Source of the DNA: Pampus argenteus
Lineage: Eukaryota > Chordata > Actinopteri > Scombriformes > Stromateidae
Reading direction: 5' to 3'
DNA length: 64,000 nucleotides
Assembly: GCA_036937835.1 (NCBI GenBank)
Contig: CM072878.1
Location: 20,176,001-20,240,000, forward strand
This document shows, one piece after another, positions 12,572 to 24,700 of this stretch. A program made the position numbers and the translations under genes. The notes under the pieces are model-generated. The model was not told the origin of the DNA, searched no databases, and saw nothing but the letters and a program-made list of their open reading frames with translations. Positions within the stretch are counted from its first letter, which is position 1. Every line of letters starts with the position of its first letter.

Positions 12572-12575
12572 AGCA
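12537..12575 (+). repeat. (ATC)n then (AGC)n trinucleotide repeats
   Basis: About eight ATC units are followed directly by about five AGC units. Confidence 0.9.
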
Positions 12576-12726
12576 GTTCGTTCTTGTTTTGGCTCCACGC
12601 GCCCGCTCTGGTGAGATCAAACCATGAATGAACGAGCGAGCAGCACGCGCCCTGCTGCCCCGGGTCAACGCGGTCAAGTGGCAATTCAGTGACGTCACGC
12701 CGTCAATTAAAATAACAATAATAATT

Positions 12727-12728
12727 TG

Positions 12729-12759
<31 letters not shown>

Positions 12760-12796
12760 GTATGTATGTATGTATGTATACATACATACATACATT
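12727..12796. repeat. (TA)n plus (ATGT)n/(ATAC)n palindrome
   Basis: An alternating TA tract leads into tandem ATGT units followed by their exact complement, so the 12758-12795 segment is self-complementary and could form a hairpin. Confidence 0.9.
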
Positions 12797-12799
12797 TCA

Positions 12800-12895
12800 T
12801 TGTGTTGTATTTGTGTTATGCTGCTGTTACACTGTAATTTCCCAGTGTTTGGGATTAATAAAGTATATCTATCTATATATCTATCTATACATATA
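12800..12895 (+). mobile_element. LINE/SINE 3' tail ending in an ATCT microsatellite
   Basis: 'tttcccagtgtttgggatta' followed by ataaagt and ATCT repeats is the small stem-loop 3' end typical of L2-clade LINEs and the SINEs they mobilise. Related tails are at 18545 and 35690; a weaker resemblance occurs at 54300. Confidence 0.6.
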
Positions 12896-12974
12896 CCTGA
12901 CCGGTTACATGTACTCAATAACAACCCAGCACTTGTTTTGTGACCTATGTAGTATTTTTTGTTGATTTTCCTCA

Positions 12975-13085
12975 CTAATCGAGGGTCTAAGGACAGAGGG
13001 TGTCACTCCCTGTACAGATTGTAAAGCCCTCTGAGACTAATGTATTTGGTGATTTTGGGCTGTATAAATAAAATTTGATTTGAAT
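12975..13085 (-). mobile_element. dispersed retroposon fragment (family B)
   Basis: From 'gagggtctaaggacagaggg' to 'ataaataaaatttgatttga' this is the reverse complement of 25512-25625, with high identity over about 110 bp. Poly-A-rich ends fit a retroposon 3' part. Confidence 0.75.
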
Positions 13086-13169
13086 AGTTTTGCATTAGAA
13101 AACAAAATACAAATAATCAGTTTGTATAGTATACATATGAATAGTCACATTTAGAAAGATACTTTTTTT

Positions 13170-13290
13170 CTGTCTGTTTAGCATCAAATTCCCTCTTTGT
13201 GTTTCTCTGTTGAGCTGTGGTGGAAGCATAGGAACAAAAAGAGGGACTTTGGCTTTGACTTTTGATCTTCTAATGGTCAGTAGGAACAGG
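13170..13290 (+). repeat. dispersed repeat (family C), internally deleted copy
   Basis: 'gtttagcatcaaattccctc' through 'aacaggaggatgattaaaac' matches 63355-63600 in the same orientation but lacks about 140 bp of the middle. Confidence 0.75.
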
Positions 13291-16200
13291 AGGATGATTA
13301 AAACATGCTTCATGTTCATTTGGTTCATGACTGTTGATTTAAGACTTTAAAAACCTTTTATATAAATATTGTGCAGAAGTGCTTTTCAAACACTTTTCTG
13401 CCATGAAATCTTGTTATATTAGAAATAATATGAGCATGACATGAATCCAAACTCATGTGACTCTACATTACACAACAAACAAGAAAAATGTTCTTGTAAC
13501 AGTTTGTTCCATCTGCAGACAGTAAAAGACTCGACAGGCCCACATGTGTAGTTGTGAACATTTATTGGTTTTGTTTTGAATTTTAACACTAAAAGTACCT
13601 GCTCTCATTGACTAAAACAGGTAATAAAATAAAAAAAACACCATCACCTTCATCATCACATCACCATGGCAGACAGTTGTAACTTGGCGTAAATAGCAAT
13701 CAGATGGTGCTGCTGTGATCAACACGGGGCACAAGTTAAAACAGCCAAATCCATCAGTGAAAAGGCTCTAATTCAACTGGCGAAGGTTGGCAATAATTCA
13801 CTCAAAACTGACACTGGTCACATAAAGGTCAAAGGTCATATCAATTTTGAGTTAGTTCACATTGACTGACAGACAACTCGTACATCGTCAGCAAATCTTT
13901 CCATTTCCTGACTGAAGGTCGATCCATCTCCAGCTAGTTTTAAACCTTATTAAAATGGGAAACTGATTTGGTTCTTAGAGTGACGATTTGCAAAACAAGG
14001 GCACACTTTTATCAAAAGTATTGCATTAAATCCAACACTGAGATGGACCTTCTTAAACAAACACAAGCAAGTCAGTTCACCAAGATTATATAAGTAGAAA
14101 TAGCTTTTTAAAATAAAAAATAAACCCTATTGGTTTTAACATCAATCATGTTTCCCTGTGTCATTACAAACATAGTCTGTTTTAAAGTACAATTTAAAAA
14201 TATACAACTTAAAAAAACTACAACATCCCTTTCATCCCATCATTTCCACTTTTGCATCAAACATTACGAGGACCTCAGATTGTTTCCTGAGGAGCTCCAG
14301 CTGTACGTCTACAAACTGATCATAAAGAGTTTCTTTAATGACCCCTTCCGGATTATTTTCTAACATTAAGGTCCCTCCAGGCTCCCAGTGACTGGCTTGG
14401 CTTCTTACTGCAGATTTGATTCCCTTATTTTACTCTCATTCCTTTGCAGCCACCAGTTTAATATAAAGGCTGAACTGGACTCAAATTTTTCTCTACATGG
14501 GAATCACGCAACCACTTTTCTGAAAACTGCCATAGAACGAAATAAAAGTCACAGGAATCGAGATGTGCTCTGTGATACGTACACTTGAATGCGCCTCAGT
14601 GCCACAATTTATGATGTTTAACACATTATACAACTACAGACTGATATCTTAAACGTCCTCCTTTTAAAAACGTTTGGAGAAATGCATCCAGTAGAAACAT
14701 TTTCTAAAGTAAAATAATTTGACAGCTTCTAAAGTTGTGATGAAGAGCAGACCTGTGTCATTGATAATTATTAATAGTTTGAAAATTTGATTTTTCTTCT
14801 ATGATCATCTCAAGGAAATTAAATCAAACGCAACTGGACTCGGTTATTTGTCTTTGAAGACGTTTCACCTCTCATCCAAGAGGCTTCATCAGCTCATGCT
14901 AGCTTGACTAGGCTGGGACTAGTCCCAGTTGCGAGATAACCATGACCTGGATGAATGAGAATATTCACAGGCCTAACTTCTATGATCATCTCATAACTAT
15001 AAGAATAAAACCATAATGAGAGAAAAGTTAAACATAAAAATAAGTCATAATAATTAAAAAATATATATATATATATATATATATTTAAAATATTGTTATT
15101 GTGTTGAAATTTAATGTCATTAAAATAAATCAGACCAGAAATGACACCAACATGTAAAAAAGTACAGATAAAAGAATCAGTTCCCATTCAGAACCAGGTT
15201 TCAGGGGACATTTCTACATGCAATTTTACATTTTTTGAATATTTTGAAGGTTTTTCTGACACTCTCTCCTGGTTTTTGGTTTTAATCACTTGCTAAGCCG
15301 CTTTACAAACATTTCTTCCCGAATGCATTTCTCTCCTATGGCTTTGTAAACAAGAACAGGAGGATCAGTGATTGGTTATCAGGTCACATGATGTTGCTTC
15401 ACTGTCAGGGGGAAACCTCATAATCACCACGGTATCTAATATTCAGCTTTTTTGAAAGCATGTCAACACATGTTTAAATACAGTGTTCACTTCAATCAGC
15501 AGTAGCAGTTAAGGTGCAGAGATACAAGGTTTTTCCGACAGTGGCTCTAAGCATTTTGTACTCTTTAAACAGTGCAGTGAAGCAGTTGCTATCATATCAA
15601 AACCACATAACTGCAGTCATGGAGGTGAATGTTTTCAAAGACGTGTTTGTGCGTTTTATATATAGAAGCTGAAGCACCAAGGCATCAGACAACAGAAGAA
15701 AAATGAAAACAGCAGAATACTGGAAAATTTGATTTGAAAATATAAAAAACACCAAAATCACAGAATCAGATGTGACCATATTTTTGGTGAATATCCTTTA
15801 AGAGGTAAAACTGCACATCTAAATGCTTTTTTAATGGTTAATTTTCCTAATTTAAAAAAAAAAACTGAATTATCAGCCATCAGATGTTTTCAGATCAGTA
15901 TGGAAGTCCACGTCTGCCAAGAAAAGTAAAGTCAATAAAATTTACTTTTAAATTCAAAATTCACATTGGGAAAGTTGAGTTATACGTCCAGTTATAAGTT
16001 ATACGAGTAATAAATGACGAGTCCAAGAAATAAAAAATCAGCTCCTGCACGCTGCCGACACTTAAAAGGTAAATTTAATGAACAGCCATTAAAGCATCAA
16101 CGCTGATTTTTATTACTTGGACTAATTTCAATTTCAACTTTTAAGCCAACATGGACAGGAAATCCTTACTTTTGCAGAAAAAAAATTGGAAATTTTACAA

Positions 16201-18537
16201 CCACATCTGCTGCATGATATGATTGGAAGCTCCAGAATGGCTACTAATACACCAAAAAACAAAAAATAAATAGTAGTAATAGTAAATAATATTTACTATG
16301 TCCAAAACTTAGCACACAGTCAAACTTATTATAGTAAGTAATTTGACTTACCATCTTATAATTTTGACTGAGTATTTTAATTCTTTTTTGTTCTCGTCTT
16401 GGCAGAAATGATCTTCCGTCTATCAATACATTCTGTTGAGTCCTTAAAGCCAGAATTGTAACGGTTAGTTAAATTCTTGTTACAACAGAATTAAAAATAT
16501 AAGCTTTAGGGACTCTATGGATCCGTATAGAAGCAACAAGGGTGTAAAAATCATAAAACATATTTCAATCTTTAAACCTGAGAAGTTTGCAGTCATGTGG
16601 TTTTTCTTTTAGCTGACAGCTTCTGGCTCCGTTTATTTGAAAGCTGAGACGCATCCAAAATGAAAACAAACAGAAAAAATATGAAAATACACGTTAATGT
16701 AGTTAAATATCAACGCCATCTACTGAGGTAATGAGGTCTTTGTGGAAAGAGGAAAAAATAAAACAATTGAATGAGGTATGTGAACACGTGTTGGAGGCTG
16801 AAAGTGCAACAAAACAAACAAAACAAAGATGCTCGGCGTTTGAGGAAAAGCGGTTGTGTAATTCAGATGTTAGGCCCAGCAGACAACAAGCTAAAGTTAT
16901 TTAAGCAGCGGTCAGAGGCAAAGAAAGAAATTAAACAGCTAATTATTAATTACCATCATCAAATTATAGTGAGTTTTACCGCAGATATCTTGGTCAATGA
17001 TCTACCAAAATCAAACCCATTTTAAGGAATTTTCTCAATTCCTGATATTTTCTTATGGTAGTCTTATTTTTGTTACACAGCATCATCTTATTCGTCGTCT
17101 TACTTCTTCTACAGTTCTTATATTAAACAACAACAAATCAAACTCAGCGGAGTTTTGGTTTCATATTGCTTAAGAGACAGAATAACCGTCTCCCTAGCAA
17201 GAAAAAAAAAAAGCGTCAAAACAATGGAAACGACAGATTGTGCGTGCTGAAGCATCACAGAGCAAAAAATAAAATATTGATACAGAAAAATATGATCGGT
17301 TATCTGATCCTTCATTCTCCATCATCCCTTCATTTCTTCCCACAGCCAGGATGCTACAAACATCAAAGTCTGTGTTGTACAGAGAGGAAACAAATACTTT
17401 AAATGTAGGAAATGATTCGATTCAAAACTCTAATGCTCATTATGGACCAGTTTGAATTTGATCTTGGACTTTAAAATACGACGCATTTTATCTTCAGCAT
17501 TACTTAAAATTTGTAAAAAACTGTTCATCAAGTTGTCAAACGTAGACGTAAGTATATTTTTATCCTACAGATTTTGTCTGATTGGTGTCTATCTTTATAA
17601 TTTACGGAAATAAATTAAGTAATTTGAGGGTATTAATAAATTAATAAACTATCAATAAACACATTTTAGGATACAAAATAGTAATTTTGTGTAATTTAAG
17701 TGAAAATATTAAAGCTAACCTTCCCTACACAACTCACATTTTAAAGTCTGTCCATGTTGTCCTAAAAATGTTTCAGTTTATACTTCAGATTTTTTTTTTA
17801 ATTAATACATTTTGGCAGGAATTGGCTTCCACAGCAAAAAGACATCTAGAGCGAGTATTTAATCCTGCACGAGTTCAGGAACTTAATTTTTCCCTCGTTG
17901 ATCAGCAACACAACATGTTTCAGCCGAGCATCCTGCAGCTCAGATGAAACGGAGACAAAGAAACAGAAAACATCTAAATGAAAAACTAAGAGTTTACCGA
18001 AAAGTCGTCAGGATTTCTTTACGTCTCACTGTGATGTGAAAAAGACTGAATTTGTGTAAAATTCAAAGTCTTTTTTGAATCCCTTTTTCTTCTTGACAGT
18101 TTCAGACAAAAGTCAAAAATTTTAAATCCACGAAAAACACGTGTTGCATCAAATCTTCAGATCTGAAATGAGTTGCTGATTAATCAATTAGTCAGTTATC
18201 ATGAAATCAATTGCTTTTCTGTTCACTGTTTTTCTCTTTTTTGCATCATTACTTTTTTTGAATAAACAGTTTAGTTCTGTCTGGAAACTAAAGATGGATA
18301 TTTGTAATTATTTTGTTCATTACATTTTGAATCTTATTTATATCCAATAGATTTTCTGTATGGAAGTTCATTTCTGCCCAAGAAAAAAGGACAAAAAGTT
18401 AAAAATGATAAAAGATATCGGTCAATATTTTAAAAAAAATCTGGCTTTGAGAGTCAAAATCTTCACTGTAAATCATAATTTTTATTTAGTATCATAATTT
18501 TGAATTAACATTGGGGTCTCTATTTTTGACACGTAAC
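13291..18537. other. non-coding, AT-rich intergenic DNA
   Basis: No coding exon recognised on either strand. It contains a repeat at 14830-14935, a TA run near 15061-15084 and a TTTATT near 13559 (AATAAA on the minus strand) that could be a distal poly(A) site. It could include a very long 3' UTR of the 21.8 kb gene, but nothing in the sequence decides this. Confidence 0.5.
14830..14935 (+). repeat. fish dispersed repeat ('gaagacgtttcacctctc' family)
   Basis: The segment 'gaagacgtttcacctctcat' followed by 'ccaagaggcttcatcag' is a motif I recognise as common in teleost interspersed repeats. Only one copy is present here. Confidence 0.55.
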
Positions 18538-18568
18538 ATTTCCCAGTTTTGGGATTAATAAAGTCTAT
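18538..18568 (+). mobile_element. LINE/SINE 3' tail at the head of the CCAT array
   Basis: 'tttcccagttttgggattaa' then 'taaagtctatccatcc' matches the tail at 12838-12866 closely and passes straight into the ATCC array. Confidence 0.6.
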
Positions 18569-19452
18569 CCATCCATCCAACCAACCAACCATCCATCCAC
18601 CCATCCATCCATCCATCCACCCATCCAACCAACCATCCATCCACCCAACCACCCACCCATCCAACCAACCACCCAACCATCCATCCATCCACCCATTCAC
18701 CCAACCATCCATCCATCCACCCATCCAACCAACCATCCATCCATCCACCCACCCACCCAACCATCCAACCACCCACCCATCCATTCAACCATCCATCCAC
18801 CCACCCACCCGCCCACCTATTCAACCATCCACCCATCCATCAATCATCCAACCATCCATCCATCCACCCATCCAACCAACCATCCATCCATCCATCCATC
18901 CACCCACCCACCCAAGCACCCACCCATCCATTCAACCATCCATCCATTCAACCATCCATCCACCCACCCACCCGCCCACCTATTCAACCACCCACCCATC
19001 CATTCAACCATCCATCCACCCACCCACCCGCCCACCTATTCAACCATCCACCCATCCATCAATCATCCAACCATCCATCCATCCACCCATCCAACCAACC
19101 ATCCATCCATCCATCCATCCACCCACCCACCCAAGCACCCACCCATCCATTCAACCATCCATCCATTCAACCATCCATCCATCCACCCACCCACCCAACC
19201 ATCCAACCACCCACCCATCCATTCAACCATCCATCCACCCACCCACCCGCCCACCTATTCAACCATCCACCCATCCATCAATCATCCAACCATCCATCCA
19301 TCCACCCATCCAACCAACCATCCATCCATCCATCCATCCACCCACCCACCCAAGCACCCACCCATCCATTCAACCATCCATCCATTCAACCATCCATCCA
19401 CCCACCCACCCGCCCACCTATTCAACCATCCACCCATCCATCCATCATCCAT
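18566..19452 (+). repeat. (CCAT/CCAC/CCAA)n array with 219-bp higher-order repeat
   Basis: About 0.9 kb of tetranucleotide variants. The landmark 'catcaatcatcc' recurs at 18838, 19057 and 19276, exactly 219 bp apart, with matching surrounding units. Because 219 is divisible by 3, long His/Pro/Ser 'ORFs' persist on one strand and Gly/Trp ones on the other; these are artefacts. Confidence 0.95.
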
Positions 19453-21470
19453 TCTTTTCTTTTTCTGACAGAAATGTACTTCCATAAGTGTTTGATTATT
19501 GAAGAAAAGGAAACAATCATTTTGTTGCAGCCAGAAAAAAATGTAGGAATAAAAAAATAATTTCCAGCAGAAAACGCATGTGGTTGTGTTTCGTTTTCAG
19601 AGGTATCTGTGTGTTGATGTGAGGTTTTTGAAACAGAGTGAAAACTGGGTCTAAGTACAAGGGAGACATGAAGGAAGAAAGGAAGGAAGGAAGAAACCGT
19701 TGCAGATTAAAAAAACCTCCCTCTTTCTTTTGTTTTATCATCAGTTCTGCCTGAAATGTAAAAATTGTACAACCAAAAGGATACAAACTGCTGAGATTCA
19801 CATTCAACGAGTCCAGTTTATCTTCGTTTGTTTCTTTTCCTGTACGAGAAGCGACAGAAGAATCCTCAAACGCTGTCAAAAAATGTAAAATATGACGACA
19901 AAATGCACTTGACAATAATCCAAATACTGTAAAAAAAAATAAAAAAAAAAAAAAGGAAAAAAGAGAGAAAAAGTCTTTGTTAAGTAAACAATAAAGGACA
20001 CTTTAAAAACAAACAGGTAGAAAAATTAAAGGTCACTTCTTTCTGTGTGAGTGATGTCCACGCTGTGCAGATCCAACACGGGGAAACAAAAACCACCAGC
20101 GGGAAACAGGAAACAACTCTCCGAGTCAGGCTGCTGTCGCAGTGCGCTTATTGCAAAAAAATATCCACCTGCCGGGACAGAAACACCTGCAGCAGCTTTA
20201 AGCCGCTTGACGAGGAGATCTTTCAAATATTTTACAGGAGTAGAAGAAGAAGAAGAGGAGGAGACAGATGTTTGTGCGTTTTTTTCTTTCTTGTTTCCCT
20301 TTGTCATCTCTGATCTGACGCCTCCTTCTTGTTTCTGGGTTATTTCCATTTGTTTGTCTAGTTCCCATTTCGTCCTCTCTGAGTGCAGATCTGTGGCCGT
20401 TTATGAATCTCTTATCAAATCTATTTTTCTCTCAACTTAATTTTAAAAATCTGAGCCAGTACATAAACATTCAAATCGTCCTAAAAATGAATGTAAAAAT
20501 GTTTGACTTGGAAGCTCTGTGTAAAGATGTCATAAAATAGAACTACAAAAACTTTTCTTTTTTTTTTTTTTAAAAACATCAAAAAGTTTAAATAGTAAGA
20601 ATAATTTTAACATTTCTATATTTTGTTTTCAAAACTCACAGTTTATGTAAAATAACACTTTTTACAATGTACTTATATCTGCACGACTGTGTGTTGTTAT
20701 TTACTAAACGTTTATAGACTGGGGGCTTAAAATTACGCGTTATCAATAATTGCACTTTTATATCAGGTATAAAGATGTGTTTAGTATGAACATCAGGAAG
20801 ATTTAAAAATAATATTTGATTATTTTATAAAGAATAAGAGCAACTTTAGACGAAACCTTTGCTGAACAGTTTTATGTGTACTGGCCCTTTAAACACTCTT
20901 AATTTATTTAAATTCTGTTTGTTAGATGTGTATTATAGATAAACTGTATGTTCTGATAATGAATTGAAAAATCACAACAAATTAGTGTCTAAACGTGAGA
21001 AAATTCGAGCCTTTTTTTAACAATACAAAGATTGAGGAGACTAAAGATTCGATAAGAAATTCATCGTTGCGTTTTGTCTGCTGTTTTTGAAGGTCCAGAA
21101 TAAAGACATGTGACATTCGACCATGTGACCTTCATCCAGGGACGCTCTGATTGGTTCTGTCCAACAAGGAGGGATAGACCGATCAGTTACCATCAGAATT
21201 TAAAGAGCTCTTTTACATGCTGTGAATCTTTGCATTTAAATTTAATGTTTTAAGGTTCACAGTTTTTCTTCTTCTTTTTCTACTTATAGAAATTTCGCAG
21301 AAAACTAAAAATTGTAACGTAACAACACATGTTTGGAAAACTGTGATTATTGATTAACTGTTGATCTATAGATTAATCACTTAATGAATACAATCATTAG
21401 TTGCAGCTCTGATATAAAGTGCCGTACTCAAAAGGAAACCAGACTGGACTTCCTGTTCTAAAATCGGTCT
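19453..21470. other. non-coding; possible 3' UTR of the two-finger gene
   Basis: No coding recognised. It lies downstream (minus strand) of the stop at 21776 and has candidate minus-strand poly(A) hexamers in the AT-rich stretch near 20.9 and 21.24 kb. It includes a GGAA run near 19676-19695. Confidence 0.4.
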
Positions 21471-21477
21471 ATCCCTG

Positions 21478-21551
21478 CTGATCGGCTCTGATTGGGTCTG
21501 ATCGGCTCTGATCGGGTCTGATCGGCTCTGATCGGCTCTGATCGGCTCTGA
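21478..21551 (+). repeat. 10-bp minisatellite, about 7 units
   Basis: Tandem 'gatcggctct' / 'gatcgggtct' / 'gattgggtct' units end at 'gagtactg'. Confidence 0.9.
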
Positions 21552-21775
21552 GTACTGTGTGTTTGGTGAAGCATTCAAATCCTTCAGCTGATGGAAGTTT
21601 ATCTGTATTTCTAATAAAATCTTGAGGAATCTTTTTTAGGCAATATGTCATGGACTCAGTGTGTCTGTGGTTCTGGTCTGGTTCTGTGGACTGTTGAAGC
21701 TCTGTCGGTCCGTTTATGACCTCTTTATGACGTTTCCAGTTCAGCCCAGGTGAGCCCCGCCGTCCTGGCCCAAGT

Positions 21776-24700
21776 TCAGGACTGGCCGGCAGGGTGCTGG
21801 GTCTGGATGTGGCTGTGGAGGCGGGTCACTGAGGAGAACCTCTTCCCGCACTCTGAACAGCATAATGCTGACGCGCTGCTGGGCGGGGACGAGGGCGAGG
21901 CGGTGTCAGCCGCGGCGTGAGTCTGACGGTGAGCTTTAAGGAGCAACACTCGACTAAACCTCCGACCGCATTCCTCACACTCCGACCAGATCCTCCTCCT
22001 CTTCTTCTGCACGCACACACACACACACAGAGAGAAACCCGATCAATCAATCAGCCAATCAACAGAAATCAGTTTATCCTCATGTATAAATAATCACCTC
22101 ATCTATAAAGTTTCCAAACTACCTCATGTCTACCTCAATAACATCATCATCTCACATGCATGCATGTTGTCCAGATTGATTATTCTGTTTTTGAATATAG
22201 CAACTTTTTATAGAAACCAGGATCAATTACCCACAAAGCTGCTGATGATCAGGTCTGATCTGCTTCTTTAAAGATTCATTTTGTTATTTTTATACTTTCT
22301 TTACTTCAGTTTTTATTGCATTTAATCATCTTCAAGCCAACTACCTTCCTCCCTTTCTCTTCCTCCTCCCCCTCCTCTTCTTCCTCATAATCTTCCTCCT
22401 CCTCCCTGGTCGTCAGGGGCGACAGGGAAGTCTGGCCAGCCGGTTCGACGTTGTCACGGCGTTCGTCGGCTGTGTCGATCGCAAGAGCAACAAGCGTTTC
22501 CTTGTCGGTGGCGGCGGACTCATTGTCGTCCTCGAGCAACTGAGACGGCAGTGTTAGGAGGCGATGCAACATGGACGCCGAAGAACGCCGACCTGAACTT
22601 CCTGTACAGAGAGAGATAAGACAAGAGTCAAAACAACAGGTTTTCACCTGTACAGGTGGTGAAAGATCAACTGCTGAAGGACAGATTCTCTTCATGAACG
22701 ACTTCATTCACGGTGCCAACGATAAATCAATTAATCAGTTACCAACAATTTGATTGATCATTTTATCTTTTGAGAAAAAATACCAAAATTCTCTGATTCC
22801 AGCTTCTTAAAGGTGAATATTTTTATTCTTTAGTCCTCTATTAATACAGACAGTAATAGTTTTAGTCAAAAAGAAAAGATTTGTGGTCATACATGACGGT
22901 TTTAGAAAAATTCTCACTTCAACAAGCTACAACCAGCAAATATTTTGTATTTGCTCAATATTGGCAACTAATAAAATTGTTTATTTCAATTTTTTGTTTT
23001 GTAATCGACCAACTGTTGCAGCTCTGCTCCTGAAAACTAAAAAAAAAAGAAAACATCTTTCAAGTTGAACTTTCTCTTTGTTTTTTTCTTAAATCTGTAG
23101 TTTCTTCACCTCAGTTTGTGTTCAAAGAAAAATGTAAATAAAATGTTTGTAAAGTCATGAGACATTTTAAGATCAATACACAAAACAATCATGGAATAGT
23201 CCAGTAGAGGTCAGTGTGGAGCAATTAAACACCGCACCGTCTGATTAAATGAATCCGCAGGAGCTTTTATTATTTATTTTTATTTATTTTATTTTATTTT
23301 GATTATTTTAACTCAAGCTGGAAGATACAGCTCGAAAATAACAACAAAAGACAGGATTGAATCTTTATATCTTCTGATTTTAAAGGGCTGCAGGACATCC
23401 TTATAGATTCATGTCATCTCACAGCTACAGAAATTTCAACAGAATCTGAACTGGAGCTGCAACTAATGATGATTTTCATCAATTATTCTTCTGATTATTT
23501 CGCAATTCACAGTTTTGTCTATAAAATGTCAGAAAAAAAGTATAAAAGCTGTCAAATTTTTAAATTCCCATAAATTAAGTTAAAAAATTCAAAAGTATAT
23601 ATATTATTTATTTATTTTCTTAGCTGTTTTTCCAGCAATGTAAACTTATCAGCCAATCAGCATCCTCCCAGTTAGATCTGAAGTCGCTGAGCAAAGCTAT
23701 AAATAAATATAAATATAAATAAAGCCACAGAGTCAGAAAAATAGAAACAAACGCCTGAAATTTGTATTTAAGTGCAGTACTTGAGCATCTTTATTTATTA
23801 GATTTATGGAGGTTTATTTGTGATGCATCATGATAACCTTGTAAGTCATACTGAAACTAAAAATGTGTTTCACGTCCGTGTTCAGCTTTGACATGTTATG
23901 ACTCAAAGGAGGAAAATTCATCTGAAGCAGCATGATGCTATTTCTGAATAATATCAGAGTCCGTTCCCTTCAGATATCTGCAATAAAATCTTTTAAAGTG
24001 TTTTTAAAGTGTTACAGATAAATATGATGAGTTTGTGTCCTCACCTGTGGGGCTGTGGGGGGGTCTAGGTGAGGGTCTGGCCCCTCCCTCAGCATTCTTG
24101 TGGCCGTCCTCGTCGTCAGGGGAGAACACCTCCATGTCCTCCAGTGGCGTCCAGCGGGGGTCCTGCTGGGGAGAGGAGGGGGCGGGCTCCAGGGTCACTG
24201 AGGGGGCATGGATAGCATGTACCTGCTGCACCCCTCCCTCACTGAGGCCCCGCCCACCACTGCACCCTCCTCCCCCGAGCTCTTTGATCTGCCAGACGTC
24301 ACTGCACCACTTCTGACCGAAGACCTTGTCCAGGATGGGCACCCAGTCCTGAGAGACCGACAGGACGGGGGGGCGGTCTGGGTCTGGGGTGTGGGGGTAG
24401 GGTTATTATCAGCTTAGAAAGTGAACGTAGATGTAAACATCAGAGAGGTTAGACTTGTACTTTGCTTCGTGATCAATAGATCCTAATCAAACCAAACCTC
24501 TGTTGATTATTGATTGATTGCACTCACCGTCTGTCTCTGGCGTCTTCTTGGACACTGTGACTTCAGTGAGCTCCTCTCGGGTGTCCTCAGACCCGCTGGG
24601 TGACACCGAGTCGTTCTCTGACCCCCTCCGCCTGCCCCCGGCTGCTCCTCCTCCCCCTCTGCCCTTCTCTCCCCCTCCTCCTCTCCCCTTTTCTCCTCCT

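Noticed and set aside
18549..19487. 312-codon His/Pro/Ser/Thr frame and Trp/Gly frames on the other strand
   Set aside because: Translation of CCAT repeats; no unique sequence.
20026..20440. Overlapping frames of 88-129 codons on both strands
   Set aside because: No recognisable domain, and no consistent splice sites; more likely 3' UTR.
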